DNA of 9,138 nucleotides from Draconibacterium orientale (lineage in GTDB: Bacteria; Bacteroidota; Bacteroidia; Bacteroidales; UBA12170): NCBI GenBank assembly GCA_020718315.1, contig DYSK01000042.1, positions 1 through 9,138 on the forward strand, given 5' to 3'. Position numbers and translations under genes: made by a program. Positions 1 through 7,070 of the stretch are shown here, one piece after another; positions within the stretch are counted from its first letter, which is position 1, and each line of letters starts with the position of its first letter. The notes under the pieces were generated by a model that was given only the letters and a program-made list of their open reading frames with translations, did not search any database and was not told where the DNA came from.

Positions 1-952
1 TGAATAAGGGCGCTAGTGGAAATAGATTGTCTTTAATAAGGTGCAGATTGTCGACAAAATGCAATATTTTGGTTTGGGCGCCTCCACTGCAATGAATCAT
101 ACCATGTATCTGATCTTGGTATTGATTCAATATTGATTTGATGATAGGCGCGTAGGTTCTGGTGGGCGAAAGAACAAGTTTTCCGGCATCAACACCTTCA
201 ATTTCAGTCGTATCAGTCAGTTTCATATTTCCGGCGTATACCAAATTTTTGGGCAATGAGTTGTCGTAGCTTTCCGGATATTTTTCGGCCAGATAATGAG
301 CAAACACATCGTGGCGAGCCGAAGTAAGTCCATTGCTACCCATTCCGCCATTGTACTGTGTTTCGTAGCTAGCTTGCCCAAAACTGGAAAGGCCAACAAT
401 CACATCGCCGGCTTGAATATTTTTATTGTCGATGACTTCGGCGCGTTTCAATCGAGCTGTTACGGTCGAATCGACCACAATAGTTTGAACCAAATCCCCG
501 ATATCGGCTGTTTCGCCACCAGTGGAATAGATCGAAATTCCCAAATCGCGCATTTGGCTTAGGAATTCTTCTGTGCCTTCCACAATAGCTTTGATTACAT
601 CTCCGGAAATGCGATTTTTGTTGCGGCCGATGGTAGAGGAAAGCAAAATGTTTTCAGTAACTCCAACACAAAGCAAATCGTCCAGATTCATCACAATTGC
701 ATCTTGCGCAATGCCTTTCCAAACGGAAAGATCGCCTGTTTCTTTCCAATACAAATAGGCAAGCGACGATTTTGTGCCGGCGCCATCGGCATGCATCAAT
801 GAACAATAGTCGGGATCGTTGGCGAGCAAATCCGGAATAATTTTGCAAAAAGCTTTGGGAAACAAACCTTTGTCGATATTTTTTATGGCTTCATGAACAT
901 CTTCTTTTGATGCCGAAACGCCGCGTTTGGTGTATTTCAGTGAGCTGTTCAT
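1..952 (-). CDS. purM: Phosphoribosylformylglycinamidine cyclo-ligase (AIR synthase), C-terminus cut by window edge
   Basis: Catalyses ATP-dependent ring closure of formylglycinamidine ribonucleotide to aminoimidazole ribonucleotide, the fifth step of de novo purine synthesis, in the cytosol. I translated 317 residues from ATG at 952 to the window edge with no stop. Visible family blocks are HADGAGTK (residues 54-61, nucleotide-binding region), MNLDDLL (88-94), GGETAD (145-150), GSNGLTSARHD (205-215), SPTRTYAPI (262-270) and CSGGAQTKILHF (288-299). The opening RGVSASKEDVH and the later blocks fit the long PurM variant of Bacteroidota, about 390 residues from memory, so roughly 70 C-terminal residues are missing. 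The ATG lies one base after the TAG of the upstream envelope-protein gene, and the conserved N-terminus begins right there, which supports this start. Translation is probably coupled to that gene and driven from the promoter ahead of the Tat gene. No oddity is seen in the visible part. Confidence 0.95.
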   Translation of the reverse strand, partial: MNSSLKYTKRGVSASKEDVHEAIKNIDKGLFPKAFCKIIPDLLANDPDYCSLMHADGAGTKSSLAYLYWKETGDLSVWKGIAQDAIVMNLDDLLCVGVTENILLSSTIGRNKNRISGDVIKAIVEGTEEFLSQMRDLGISIYSTGGETADIGDLVQTIVVDSTVTARLKRAEVIDNKNIQAGDVIVGLSSFGQASYETQYNGGMGSNGLTSARHDVFAHYLAEKYPESYDNSLPKNLVYAGNMKLTDTTEIEGVDAGKLVLSPTRTYAPIIKSILNQYQDQIHGMIHCSGGAQTKILHFVDNLHLIKDNLFPLAPLF

Positions 953-953
953 G

Positions 954-3410
954 CTATTTGAAAATCAATGTTTTATTCGTTTTTGAATCTATTTCGGCTT
1001 TCCCAAAGCGGTTTAATGTTTCCGTATTGATGAGAAATGGATACAGGGAATTGTGCCAAATCCAGACTTTTACATTGGCTGTTTTTTTGTTTCCGATACT
1101 CAATTCTTTCAGAATGATGACCGATTTATGTGCAATATTTCCTACTTGAATTAATTTCTCAGCATCGCCTTCAAAATCGTCTTTCGAGATAATTCCTTCT
1201 TGCAAAAGTTTTAACGCAAACTCAGCACTCATGGTATTAAGCTGTGTGAGAGGAGTGTAGATAAGCCGCTCGGGGAAATTGTTGATCTTTGCTGGCATTT
1301 CCCACATATCTTTTGCGAGTAAATCAATCTGAACAACCTTCTCTTTGTCTGCATCGGCCAAGGCAATATTCAGGTTTGTTTCTTGGAGTCGATAATCTTT
1401 TGCCTGGTAGTTTCTTCTCAAGATACGAAATTCAATTCTACGATTCAATTCATGAGCCAACACTTTTTCCTTTTCCGAAAGTTGGTTGATATATTCTTCG
1501 TTTAAGGTAGTTCCTTGAGTAAGACTAAAACCGTTTTTGCTGATGGTTTTCTCCAAAGTGCGTGGAACACGTTCTCCATATCCTTTTGCGACTAATCTTT
1601 CAGGATCGATGCCTCTTTCGATTAAGAAATTCACTACCGATTCGGCACGCTTCTGACTCAAAACATCGTTTTGTTCCGCATTTCCTTGTGAATCGGTATG
1701 TGCGCCCAATTCTATTGCTAAGCCCGGATTTGCATCCATTGTTGCTATCAATCCTCTCAATGAATCTTCAAAAAGCGGTTTCAAATCCCATTTGGCTAGA
1801 TCGAAAAGGATTTCGGGAAGCAAAACCGATTTTTCCGGAATGCGTTGCAAGCGAATTACTTCTTCAAACGTTTTGCTGTATTCTATTGCTTTCGTCGATT
1901 CGGAAATGAGTTGTCTTAAATAGTTTTCTTTTTCAAAAACAAGTTGATAATCCATGTTTTTTTGAACCACAGAGGAAGCAAAATTGAATTGTCCTAAGGC
2001 GTTGGTTTTGGTAGAAACTTTGTTTTGTTTGGGATCAATCAGCAGAATTTCCATTTCGCCAATCGGTTGAAGGCTGTAATCGTCGATTACTGTTCCATGG
2101 ATAGCAAATTCGATAGGCGGCAGGTTGAATGAATATATATCTTCGTTTCCTTTTCCACCGGCTCTATTCGACGAAAAAAATCCACTTTCGAATTGATTTG
2201 GATGAAAAACGATTCCAAAATCGTCGGCCGATGTATTGATGGGAAACCCCATATTCTCAGCTTCGGCAAATGCTGTATCGTTTTTCAAAATAGAGCGATA
2301 AATATCGAGGCCGCCCAGTCCAATTCGGCCGTTTGAGGCAAAATAGAGCAGACTGTCGGCACGCAAATAGGGGAAAAGTTCATCGCCCGACGAATTTATT
2401 TTGGATCCTAAGTTTAGAGCAAATTTAAATTGATCGTTTTTTGTTTTTCTTTGGGCAATGTATAAGTCTTGTCCACCAAATCCGTTTTTGAATTCGGCCG
2501 AAAAAATGAGCGTACGTTCGTCCGACGAAAGGCTCGGATGGCCAATGGTATTGGAGCTGTCTTTGCTCAATTCAATTCCTTTTGGATTGCTCCACAAGCG
2601 GCCTGCTTTGCTTGCTTCCATAATCATACAGCCCATTGGATTGGAATTTGATTGTAAACAGCGCGTAAAATACATAGTATTAAAACGTTCGTTCAGTGTG
2701 GCTTGGCCTTCGTTTGCTGCCGTATTGATTGTTTCTGTATCGTCAATCGTTTCGGGGCTTGTCCATTCGCCTTTGCTGTCGATTCGGCTAAAAAACAAAT
2801 CGCTAAAATCCAGTCCAATCCATCCATCTTTTTCCTTTCCAAAAGCTTCTTCGCGGTTGCTCGTAAAAACAATGCTTTGGAAATTTGGGTCGTAATAAGC
2901 GGGCGAAAATTCGCTAAAACGCGTATTTATTTTTTTTAAATTTTCGATGGAATAGGGGATCGGATTTTCTTTCCAATATTTAATTTTCTTGACCGATTCG
3001 ATACCAATTTCTCCTTGTGGGTCGTTTGGTTGGAGCCGATGATAAGCTTCAAATTGTTTAAGAGCTTCGTCGTAACTTTCCAAACTCATCAATATCTTTC
3101 CATATTCGAGCAGGAGAGAAGGTTTTTTCTCATAGAGTTTTGAACGAATTAAAAGCGAATAGGTCGATTTAGCTCTTCTTAAATCGCCCATTTTGTAATA
3201 GGAGATAGCAATTTGAGTATTTACTCGCTCTTTTTCGATTTTATTATTTTTGAGTTTCTTGAAGCCTTTTAGGTATTTTGCAATGGCTTCTTTGTAACGT
3301 TCCTGCGAAAAGGCCATATCGGCACTCTTAATAATTCTATTTTGAGCATTTAAACTATTTATGGACAGACCAATAATGAATAGAAGCAAAAACAGGCGAC
3401 GATTAAACAT
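954..3410 (-). CDS. Exported OmpA-family protein: TPR, PD40 propeller, carboxypeptidase-regulatory-like, OmpA and degenerate retropepsin-like domains
   Basis: An 818-residue envelope protein. Residues 1-22 form a signal peptide (FLLLFIIGL core, cleavage probably after NAQ) with no lipobox cysteine. Three TPR-like helical repeats follow at about 26-55, 63-92 and 97-130. About five PD40 beta-propeller blades span 165-428, with the late ones ending in GGQDLY, GGLDIY and GNEDIY. A carboxypeptidase-regulatory-like beta domain lies at about 433-522. An OmpA C-terminal domain lies at about 530-665, with AHTDSQG (570-576), LSQKRAES (584-591) and NRRIEF (656-661). D573 and R588 have the 15-residue spacing of the diaminopimelate-binding pair of E. 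coli OmpA, so peptidoglycan binding is likely. Domain order up to OmpA matches PorE of the type IX secretion system, but that role is only inference here because the protein lacks the lipoprotein cysteine and has an extra C-terminal domain. It starts 18 bases after the Tat gene and ends one base before purM. Substrate and partner are unknown. Confidence 0.93.
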   Translation of the reverse strand: MFNRRLFLLLFIIGLSINSLNAQNRIIKSADMAFSQERYKEAIAKYLKGFKKLKNNKIEKERVNTQIAISYYKMGDLRRAKSTYSLLIRSKLYEKKPSLLLEYGKILMSLESYDEALKQFEAYHRLQPNDPQGEIGIESVKKIKYWKENPIPYSIENLKKINTRFSEFSPAYYDPNFQSIVFTSNREEAFGKEKDGWIGLDFSDLFFSRIDSKGEWTSPETIDDTETINTAANEGQATLNERFNTMYFTRCLQSNSNPMGCMIMEASKAGRLWSNPKGIELSKDSSNTIGHPSLSSDERTLIFSAEFKNGFGGQDLYIAQRKTKNDQFKFALNLGSKINSSGDELFPYLRADSLLYFASNGRIGLGGLDIYRSILKNDTAFAEAENMGFPINTSADDFGIVFHPNQFESGFFSSNRAGGKGNEDIYSFNLPPIEFAIHGTVIDDYSLQPIGEMEILLIDPKQNKVSTKTNALGQFNFASSVVQKNMDYQLVFEKENYLRQLISESTKAIEYSKTFEEVIRLQRIPEKSVLLPEILFDLAKWDLKPLFEDSLRGLIATMDANPGLAIELGAHTDSQGNAEQNDVLSQKRAESVVNFLIERGIDPERLVAKGYGERVPRTLEKTISKNGFSLTQGTTLNEEYINQLSEKEKVLAHELNRRIEFRILRRNYQAKDYRLQETNLNIALADADKEKVVQIDLLAKDMWEMPAKINNFPERLIYTPLTQLNTMSAEFALKLLQEGIISKDDFEGDAEKLIQVGNIAHKSVIILKELSIGNKKTANVKVWIWHNSLYPFLINTETLNRFGKAEIDSKTNKTLIFK
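963..1337 (-). other. C-terminal retropepsin-like domain without catalytic residues (residues about 692-816 of the OmpA-family protein)
   Basis: This is a domain within the 818-residue protein, beyond the point where OmpA domains normally end. Its core resembles the single-domain retropepsin-like aspartyl proteases common in Bacteroidota: a helix region FALKLLQEGIISKDDFEG (731-748), a flap-like VGNI (756-759), VIILKELSIGNKKTANVKV (764-782) and LNRFGKAEID (799-808). In active members the position near residue 718 is Asp-Thr-Gly; here it is Tyr718-Thr-Pro. The later hydrophobic-hydrophobic-Gly motif is Leu793-Ile-Asn795. I infer an inactive fold used for binding or assembly. The match is from remembered family patterns, not a search. 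Confidence 0.6.
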
Positions 3411-3428
3411 ATCAAATTTTCTTAAGAA

Positions 3429-3755
3429 CTACAAATAATCGGTTTTATTGTCTGGCTCGCCTTTGGGTGTGTTCTCGTCTTGATTAACTGGAATGGTGGA
3501 ATCTTCTTTCGGAATTTCGGAAGGAGTTCGTTTTGTTGTATTGTAGGTGTGAGTAGGCTTTTGAATGAGGTCTTGATCTACATTAATTTCTCGTTTAATA
3601 TCTTCTGTAGCACTGCGAACATAGCGCATGGCATCGCCAAATTTCTTGGCAATTTCTGGAATTTTATCCGGTCCGAGTACGATAAAGATTACTAAAACGA
3701 TTACGGCCAACTCGCCACCGCTGATATCTAGAAAGAGAAGCATGGATTGCGACAT
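3429..3755 (-). CDS. tatA: Twin-arginine translocase subunit, TatA/TatB family
   Basis: A small single-span membrane protein of the Tat system, which moves folded proteins across the inner membrane with TatC. The 108 residues show the family layout: a short N-tail with a glutamate (ISGGE, 11-15), one hydrophobic span at about 16-27, a hinge LGPDKIPEIAKKFG (27-40), an amphipathic helix to about residue 57, then a polar, Pro/Thr/Asn-rich tail. The hinge reads Leu-Gly-Pro, which is closer to TatB than to the Phe-Gly of TatA, so the subtype is uncertain; the symbol follows the usual family naming. A start at Met5 (3743) is also plausible: it gives the short N-tail typical of the family and a longer leader after the candidate -7 box at 3773-3780. 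No tatC is visible here. It is the first gene of a likely unit with the envelope-protein gene (18-base gap) and purM. Confidence 0.85.
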   Translation of the reverse strand: MSQSMLLFLDISGGELAVIVLVIFIVLGPDKIPEIAKKFGDAMRYVRSATEDIKREINVDQDLIQKPTHTYNTTKRTPSEIPKEDSTIPVNQDENTPKGEPDNKTDYL

Positions 3756-3772
3756 TTGATTTTGTTTAAGTG

Positions 3773-3780
3773 CAAAAATA
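3773..3780 (-). promoter_or_regulatory. Candidate Bacteroidota -7 box (TATTTTTG) for the tat, OmpA-family, purM unit
   Basis: Reading the minus strand, TATTTTTG followed by CA matches the TAnnTTTG -7 element of the main Bacteroidota sigma factor. It sits 17 bases before the first Met codon of the Tat gene. No clean TTTG -33 element is seen; TTCG at 3800-3797 is the nearest resemblance and its 16-base spacer is short. The box shares one base with the A/T run flanking the terminator hairpin. Confidence 0.5.
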
Positions 3781-3816
3781 AAAAAAAGTCCCGAAACGAA
3801 TGACGGGACTTTTTTT
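3781..3816. terminator. Rho-independent terminator hairpin after secDF, symmetric enough to act both ways
   Basis: AAAAAAAGTCCCG (3781-3793) pairs perfectly with CGGGACTTTTTTT (3804-3816) around a 10-base loop. The stem is 13 bp, with a six-base GC-containing core (GTCCCG) and A/T ends giving a U-run on either strand. It begins 20 bases beyond the secDF stop, so the natural reading is termination of secDF transcripts before the Tat gene. No plus-strand gene is present that would need it. Confidence 0.9.
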
Positions 3817-3835
3817 CTGTTAGCAAAATTTATAA

Positions 3836-6800
3836 TTAAATTTTCTTAATTATTTTGTCGGCTTGCTCTTTGTTTTTATCGCCGCCAAGTAAATCGTAAG
3901 CTACCGGAGCAGCATTAAACACCGACGAATAGGTTCCAATGGCAATACCAATCAAAAGAGCAAAGGTAAAACCTCTGATAATTTCGCCGCCTAAAATAAA
4001 GATGGCAAGCAAAACAATCAGGGTTGTTCCGGCTGTATTCATTGTTCTTCCCAAAGTGCTGTTCATCGCATGATTCATATTGTCTTTCAGACTGGCTTTC
4101 TTGTGCAATCCCGTGTTTTCACGGATACGGTCGAAGATAATTACGGTATCGTTGATAGAATATCCAATTATCGTTAGAATTGCTGCAATAAATGCTTGGT
4201 CAATTTCCATGCTGAATGGTAATATTCCATCGAACAAAGAGAAAAGACCTAAAGTCACCAATGCGTCGTGAGTCAATGAAATGACGCCACCTACACCATA
4301 TTGCCATTTCTTAAAGCGTAAGGTGATATAGCCTAAGATGATGAGCAATGCGAAGAAAATAGCCAGAATAGCTCCGCGAACAATTTCGTCCACAACTGTT
4401 GGCCCCACTTTTTGTAAGCTTAGAATTCCAATCAAAGCATTTTCGCCCTCTGTGCTGGTGAATTGCTGGTAATTGATTGTTTTTTTGTAGAAGGGCTTCA
4501 ATGCGTCAAATAATTTGCCTTGAATTATTTCATCTACATTATCGCCTTCCTCATCAATCATAAAGCGTGTTGTAACCTTTACCTGACGATCAGGACCAAA
4601 CGTTTTCACTTCAGGTGCAGAACCGAAAGATGCTGTCAGAACTTTGCGAATATCGTTGGTATTTACATTGTCGTCGAAACGAATAATGTAAGAACGTCCG
4701 CCAGAGAAATCGACACCATAACTCAAGCCTTTTGTAATCAGTGAACCCAATCCAACAACAATTAGGACGCCAGAAAAGATGTAGGCAATTTTTCTTTTTC
4801 CAATAAAATCAAAATTGGTATTGGACAAAAAGTTTTCGGTTTTCGCACTACTAAATTTAATCGTTTTATTTTGATCTAATAATTTCGTAAATATTAGACG
4901 TGAAATAAAGATTGATGTAAATAAAGAAGTTAACAAACCAATTATTAAAGTAGTAGCAAAGCCTTGAATTGGGCCGCTACCGAATATATATAAAACAATT
5001 GCGGTGAGCAAGGTGGTAACGTTTCCGTCGATAATCGCCGAGTACGCATTTTTATATCCATCAGTGATTGCCAAACGAACTCCTTTGCCGAGTCGCAATT
5101 CTTCTTTGATACGTTCATAAATAATAACGTTCGCATCCACAGCCATACCAAGTGTTAATACAATACCGGCAATACCGGGTAAAGTTAAAACAGCACCGAG
5201 TGAGGCTAAGACACCAAAGATGAATAAAATATTAGTAATCAGGGCTATGTCGGCAATCCATCCAGCACGATTGTAGTAAAGCACCATATAAATCAGAACA
5301 AGAATAAATGCAATCACAAAAGACAGCATTCCGGCATTGATAGAGTCTTTACCTAAGCTTGGGCCAACAACCTCTTCTTGAACAATGCGTGCAGGAGCAG
5401 GCAATTTACCGGCTTTTAGGATATTTGCAATGTCTTGAGCTTCTTCAACTGTCATACCTCCACCCGAAATAGACGAACGTCCGCCCGAGATTTCAGCGTT
5501 TACCACTGGGAACGAATAAACATAATTATCTAAAACGATTGCTATTTGCTTTCCAATATTTTCGCCGGTCAAACGTTTCCAAGCCTGCGCACCTTCGCTA
5601 TTCATCGCCATCGAAACTTCAACTTGTCCGGTTGGGCTATAATCTTGTGATGCATCCACAATTACATCGCCTCCTAAAGCAGGAAGTCCGTCTCTGGAGC
5701 TTACTTTTATTGCAACCAATTCGTGAACGTCAGATCCTTTTTCAACCGGATTGATAGCCCAGAAAAGTTTCAAATTGCTTGGGAAAATTGTTCTTACTTG
5801 TTTGATTAACGCATTTACACGCGCTGTATCTTTTACGGCTGCAAAACCAACACGAGCTCCTTTTGCTGGATAGGATTGTCCGGAAGCATCTTGCACCAAC
5901 GAAGGTTGAAGCACTGCCCAAAGCGGATTTGACTCCAAATATTTATCGTAAGTAGCGTTTTGATTTGCAGTAGTATCTTTTTGAACTTGTTCAATCAAAC
6001 TCGATTCGGCTTTTTGGGCAACCGCAGTTTCGGCTGTTTGGGTCGAAGCTGGAGCTGTTTGTGCAGCTACGGTTTGAATTTTCTTCAATGCATTGATTTC
6101 GGCAAGCTTAGCATTTGCTTCCGAAAAATAACCGATAAGTTCAGGGAAATCAAAAGTTTCCCAAAACTCCAACTGAGCTGTTCCTTGCAATAGTTTACGA
6201 ACACGGTCAGGGTCTTTAATACCGGGAAGTTCAACCAAAATGCGTCCTTTGGTTTGCAATTGCTGGATGTTTGGTTGCGCAACGCCAAAACGGTTGATAC
6301 GTGTATTTAAAATATTGAAAGTGCGATTGATAGCACCGTCAACTTCATCGTTTAGAACTTTAAGAATATCAGCGTTTGATGAGTTGTAACTCACTTTGTC
6401 TTTCAATTCGATTGTACTAAAAACAGTGGCTAAACTGAAATTAGGATCAATTTCTTTGATAGCCTGATCAAATAAGTCGATAAAAGAAACGTCGGTACTT
6501 TTTTGTTTTTGAATCGCGTTTTTTAAAGCTTGATTGAAGACAGGATTTTTGCTATTTCCAGAAAGTGCTTTGACAATATCAGGTACTGAAATTTCGAGCG
6601 TTACATTCATTCCGCCTTTTAAGTCCAAACCAAGATTGATTTCTCTTTCTTTAACTTCTTTAAATGTATATTTTCTGATTCCTATATTGTAAACTACTTC
6701 ATTATGAATAGAATCAAGATAAACTTTCTCTGCTGATTTTGAAATAGAATCATAGATATAACCTTCTCTCAGGTTGTTACCGTTTGCAATTGCATTTGAT

Positions 6801-6940
6801 AGCCCTTTTATTTTGGCTGAATTTGCATATTCATAGGCGTCTTTCTCAACACTCTTAGCAAAATATGTATAGCTAAGTTGAAAGACGCAAACAAGCGCAA
6901 ATGCTATGGCAAAAAATCGTATCGCACCTTTGTTTTGCAT
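3836..6940 (-). CDS. secDF: Protein translocase subunit SecDF (natural SecD-SecF fusion)
   Basis: An inner-membrane RND-type component that uses the proton gradient to pull preproteins from SecYEG on the periplasmic side. The 1034 residues hold a full SecD then a full SecF. The N-terminal span is at about 6-26. The SecD periplasmic region runs to about 530, with LGLDLKGGMN (103-112), NTRINRFGVAQP (212-223) and the P1 head containing a low-complexity Ala/Gln/Thr stretch (about 288-313). SecD spans follow, with GMAVDANVIIYERIKEE (598-614). The SecF half opens with FDFIGKRK (710-716) and YGVDFSGG (741-748) and carries GYSINDTVIIFDRIREN (926-942). D602 and D931 sit at the conserved membrane positions linked to proton transfer. 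The start is supported by the phylum-typical MQNKG opening followed directly by a membrane span. It has its own candidate promoter and a strong terminator, so it is probably monocistronic. Confidence 0.97.
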   Translation of the reverse strand: MQNKGAIRFFAIAFALVCVFQLSYTYFAKSVEKDAYEYANSAKIKGLSNAIANGNNLREGYIYDSISKSAEKVYLDSIHNEVVYNIGIRKYTFKEVKEREINLGLDLKGGMNVTLEISVPDIVKALSGNSKNPVFNQALKNAIQKQKSTDVSFIDLFDQAIKEIDPNFSLATVFSTIELKDKVSYNSSNADILKVLNDEVDGAINRTFNILNTRINRFGVAQPNIQQLQTKGRILVELPGIKDPDRVRKLLQGTAQLEFWETFDFPELIGYFSEANAKLAEINALKKIQTVAAQTAPASTQTAETAVAQKAESSLIEQVQKDTTANQNATYDKYLESNPLWAVLQPSLVQDASGQSYPAKGARVGFAAVKDTARVNALIKQVRTIFPSNLKLFWAINPVEKGSDVHELVAIKVSSRDGLPALGGDVIVDASQDYSPTGQVEVSMAMNSEGAQAWKRLTGENIGKQIAIVLDNYVYSFPVVNAEISGGRSSISGGGMTVEEAQDIANILKAGKLPAPARIVQEEVVGPSLGKDSINAGMLSFVIAFILVLIYMVLYYNRAGWIADIALITNILFIFGVLASLGAVLTLPGIAGIVLTLGMAVDANVIIYERIKEELRLGKGVRLAITDGYKNAYSAIIDGNVTTLLTAIVLYIFGSGPIQGFATTLIIGLLTSLFTSIFISRLIFTKLLDQNKTIKFSSAKTENFLSNTNFDFIGKRKIAYIFSGVLIVVGLGSLITKGLSYGVDFSGGRSYIIRFDDNVNTNDIRKVLTASFGSAPEVKTFGPDRQVKVTTRFMIDEEGDNVDEIIQGKLFDALKPFYKKTINYQQFTSTEGENALIGILSLQKVGPTVVDEIVRGAILAIFFALLIILGYITLRFKKWQYGVGGVISLTHDALVTLGLFSLFDGILPFSMEIDQAFIAAILTIIGYSINDTVIIFDRIRENTGLHKKASLKDNMNHAMNSTLGRTMNTAGTTLIVLLAIFILGGEIIRGFTFALLIGIAIGTYSSVFNAAPVAYDLLGGDKNKEQADKIIKKI

Positions 6941-6978
6941 GTGTTTCTTTATTTATTTTATAAAATTTTTACAATCCG

Positions 6979-7014
6979 CAAAAATAGAATAATATTTCAA
7001 TCTATGGTAACAAA
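6979..7014 (-). promoter_or_regulatory. Candidate promoter for secDF (TTTG ... TATTTTTG)
   Basis: On the minus strand TATTTTTG (6986-6979), followed by CG, fits the Bacteroidota -7 consensus TAnnTTTG. A TTTG at 7014-7011 could be the -33 element, but the 24-base spacer is slightly longer than usual. The -7 box lies 38 bases before the secDF ATG in a 130-base AT-rich spacer. No Shine-Dalgarno-like sequence is seen before the ATG, as is common in this phylum. Confidence 0.45.
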
Positions 7015-7070
7015 TTGCCAAAAGATTTGAACTTAGGGTTTTCCGTAATGGTGGATTGGTTTCGTAAATC

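Noticed and set aside
296..562. Open frame on the plus strand within the purM region
   Set aside because: The opposite strand encodes unmistakable PurM motifs throughout; this is an antisense shadow.
1143..1257. Possibility that the C-terminal domain of the OmpA-family protein is an active protease
   Set aside because: No Asp-Thr/Ser-Gly motif is present at the expected place, so activity is not supported.
2458..2895. A 145-codon plus-strand open frame
   Set aside because: It is antisense to the PD40 repeats of the OmpA-family protein and has no independent support.
5998..6079. Ala/Gln/Thr-rich stretch in SecDF as a foreign insertion
   Set aside because: Variable low-complexity linkers in the SecD periplasmic domain are common in fused SecDF of this phylum, and the frame is intact on both sides.
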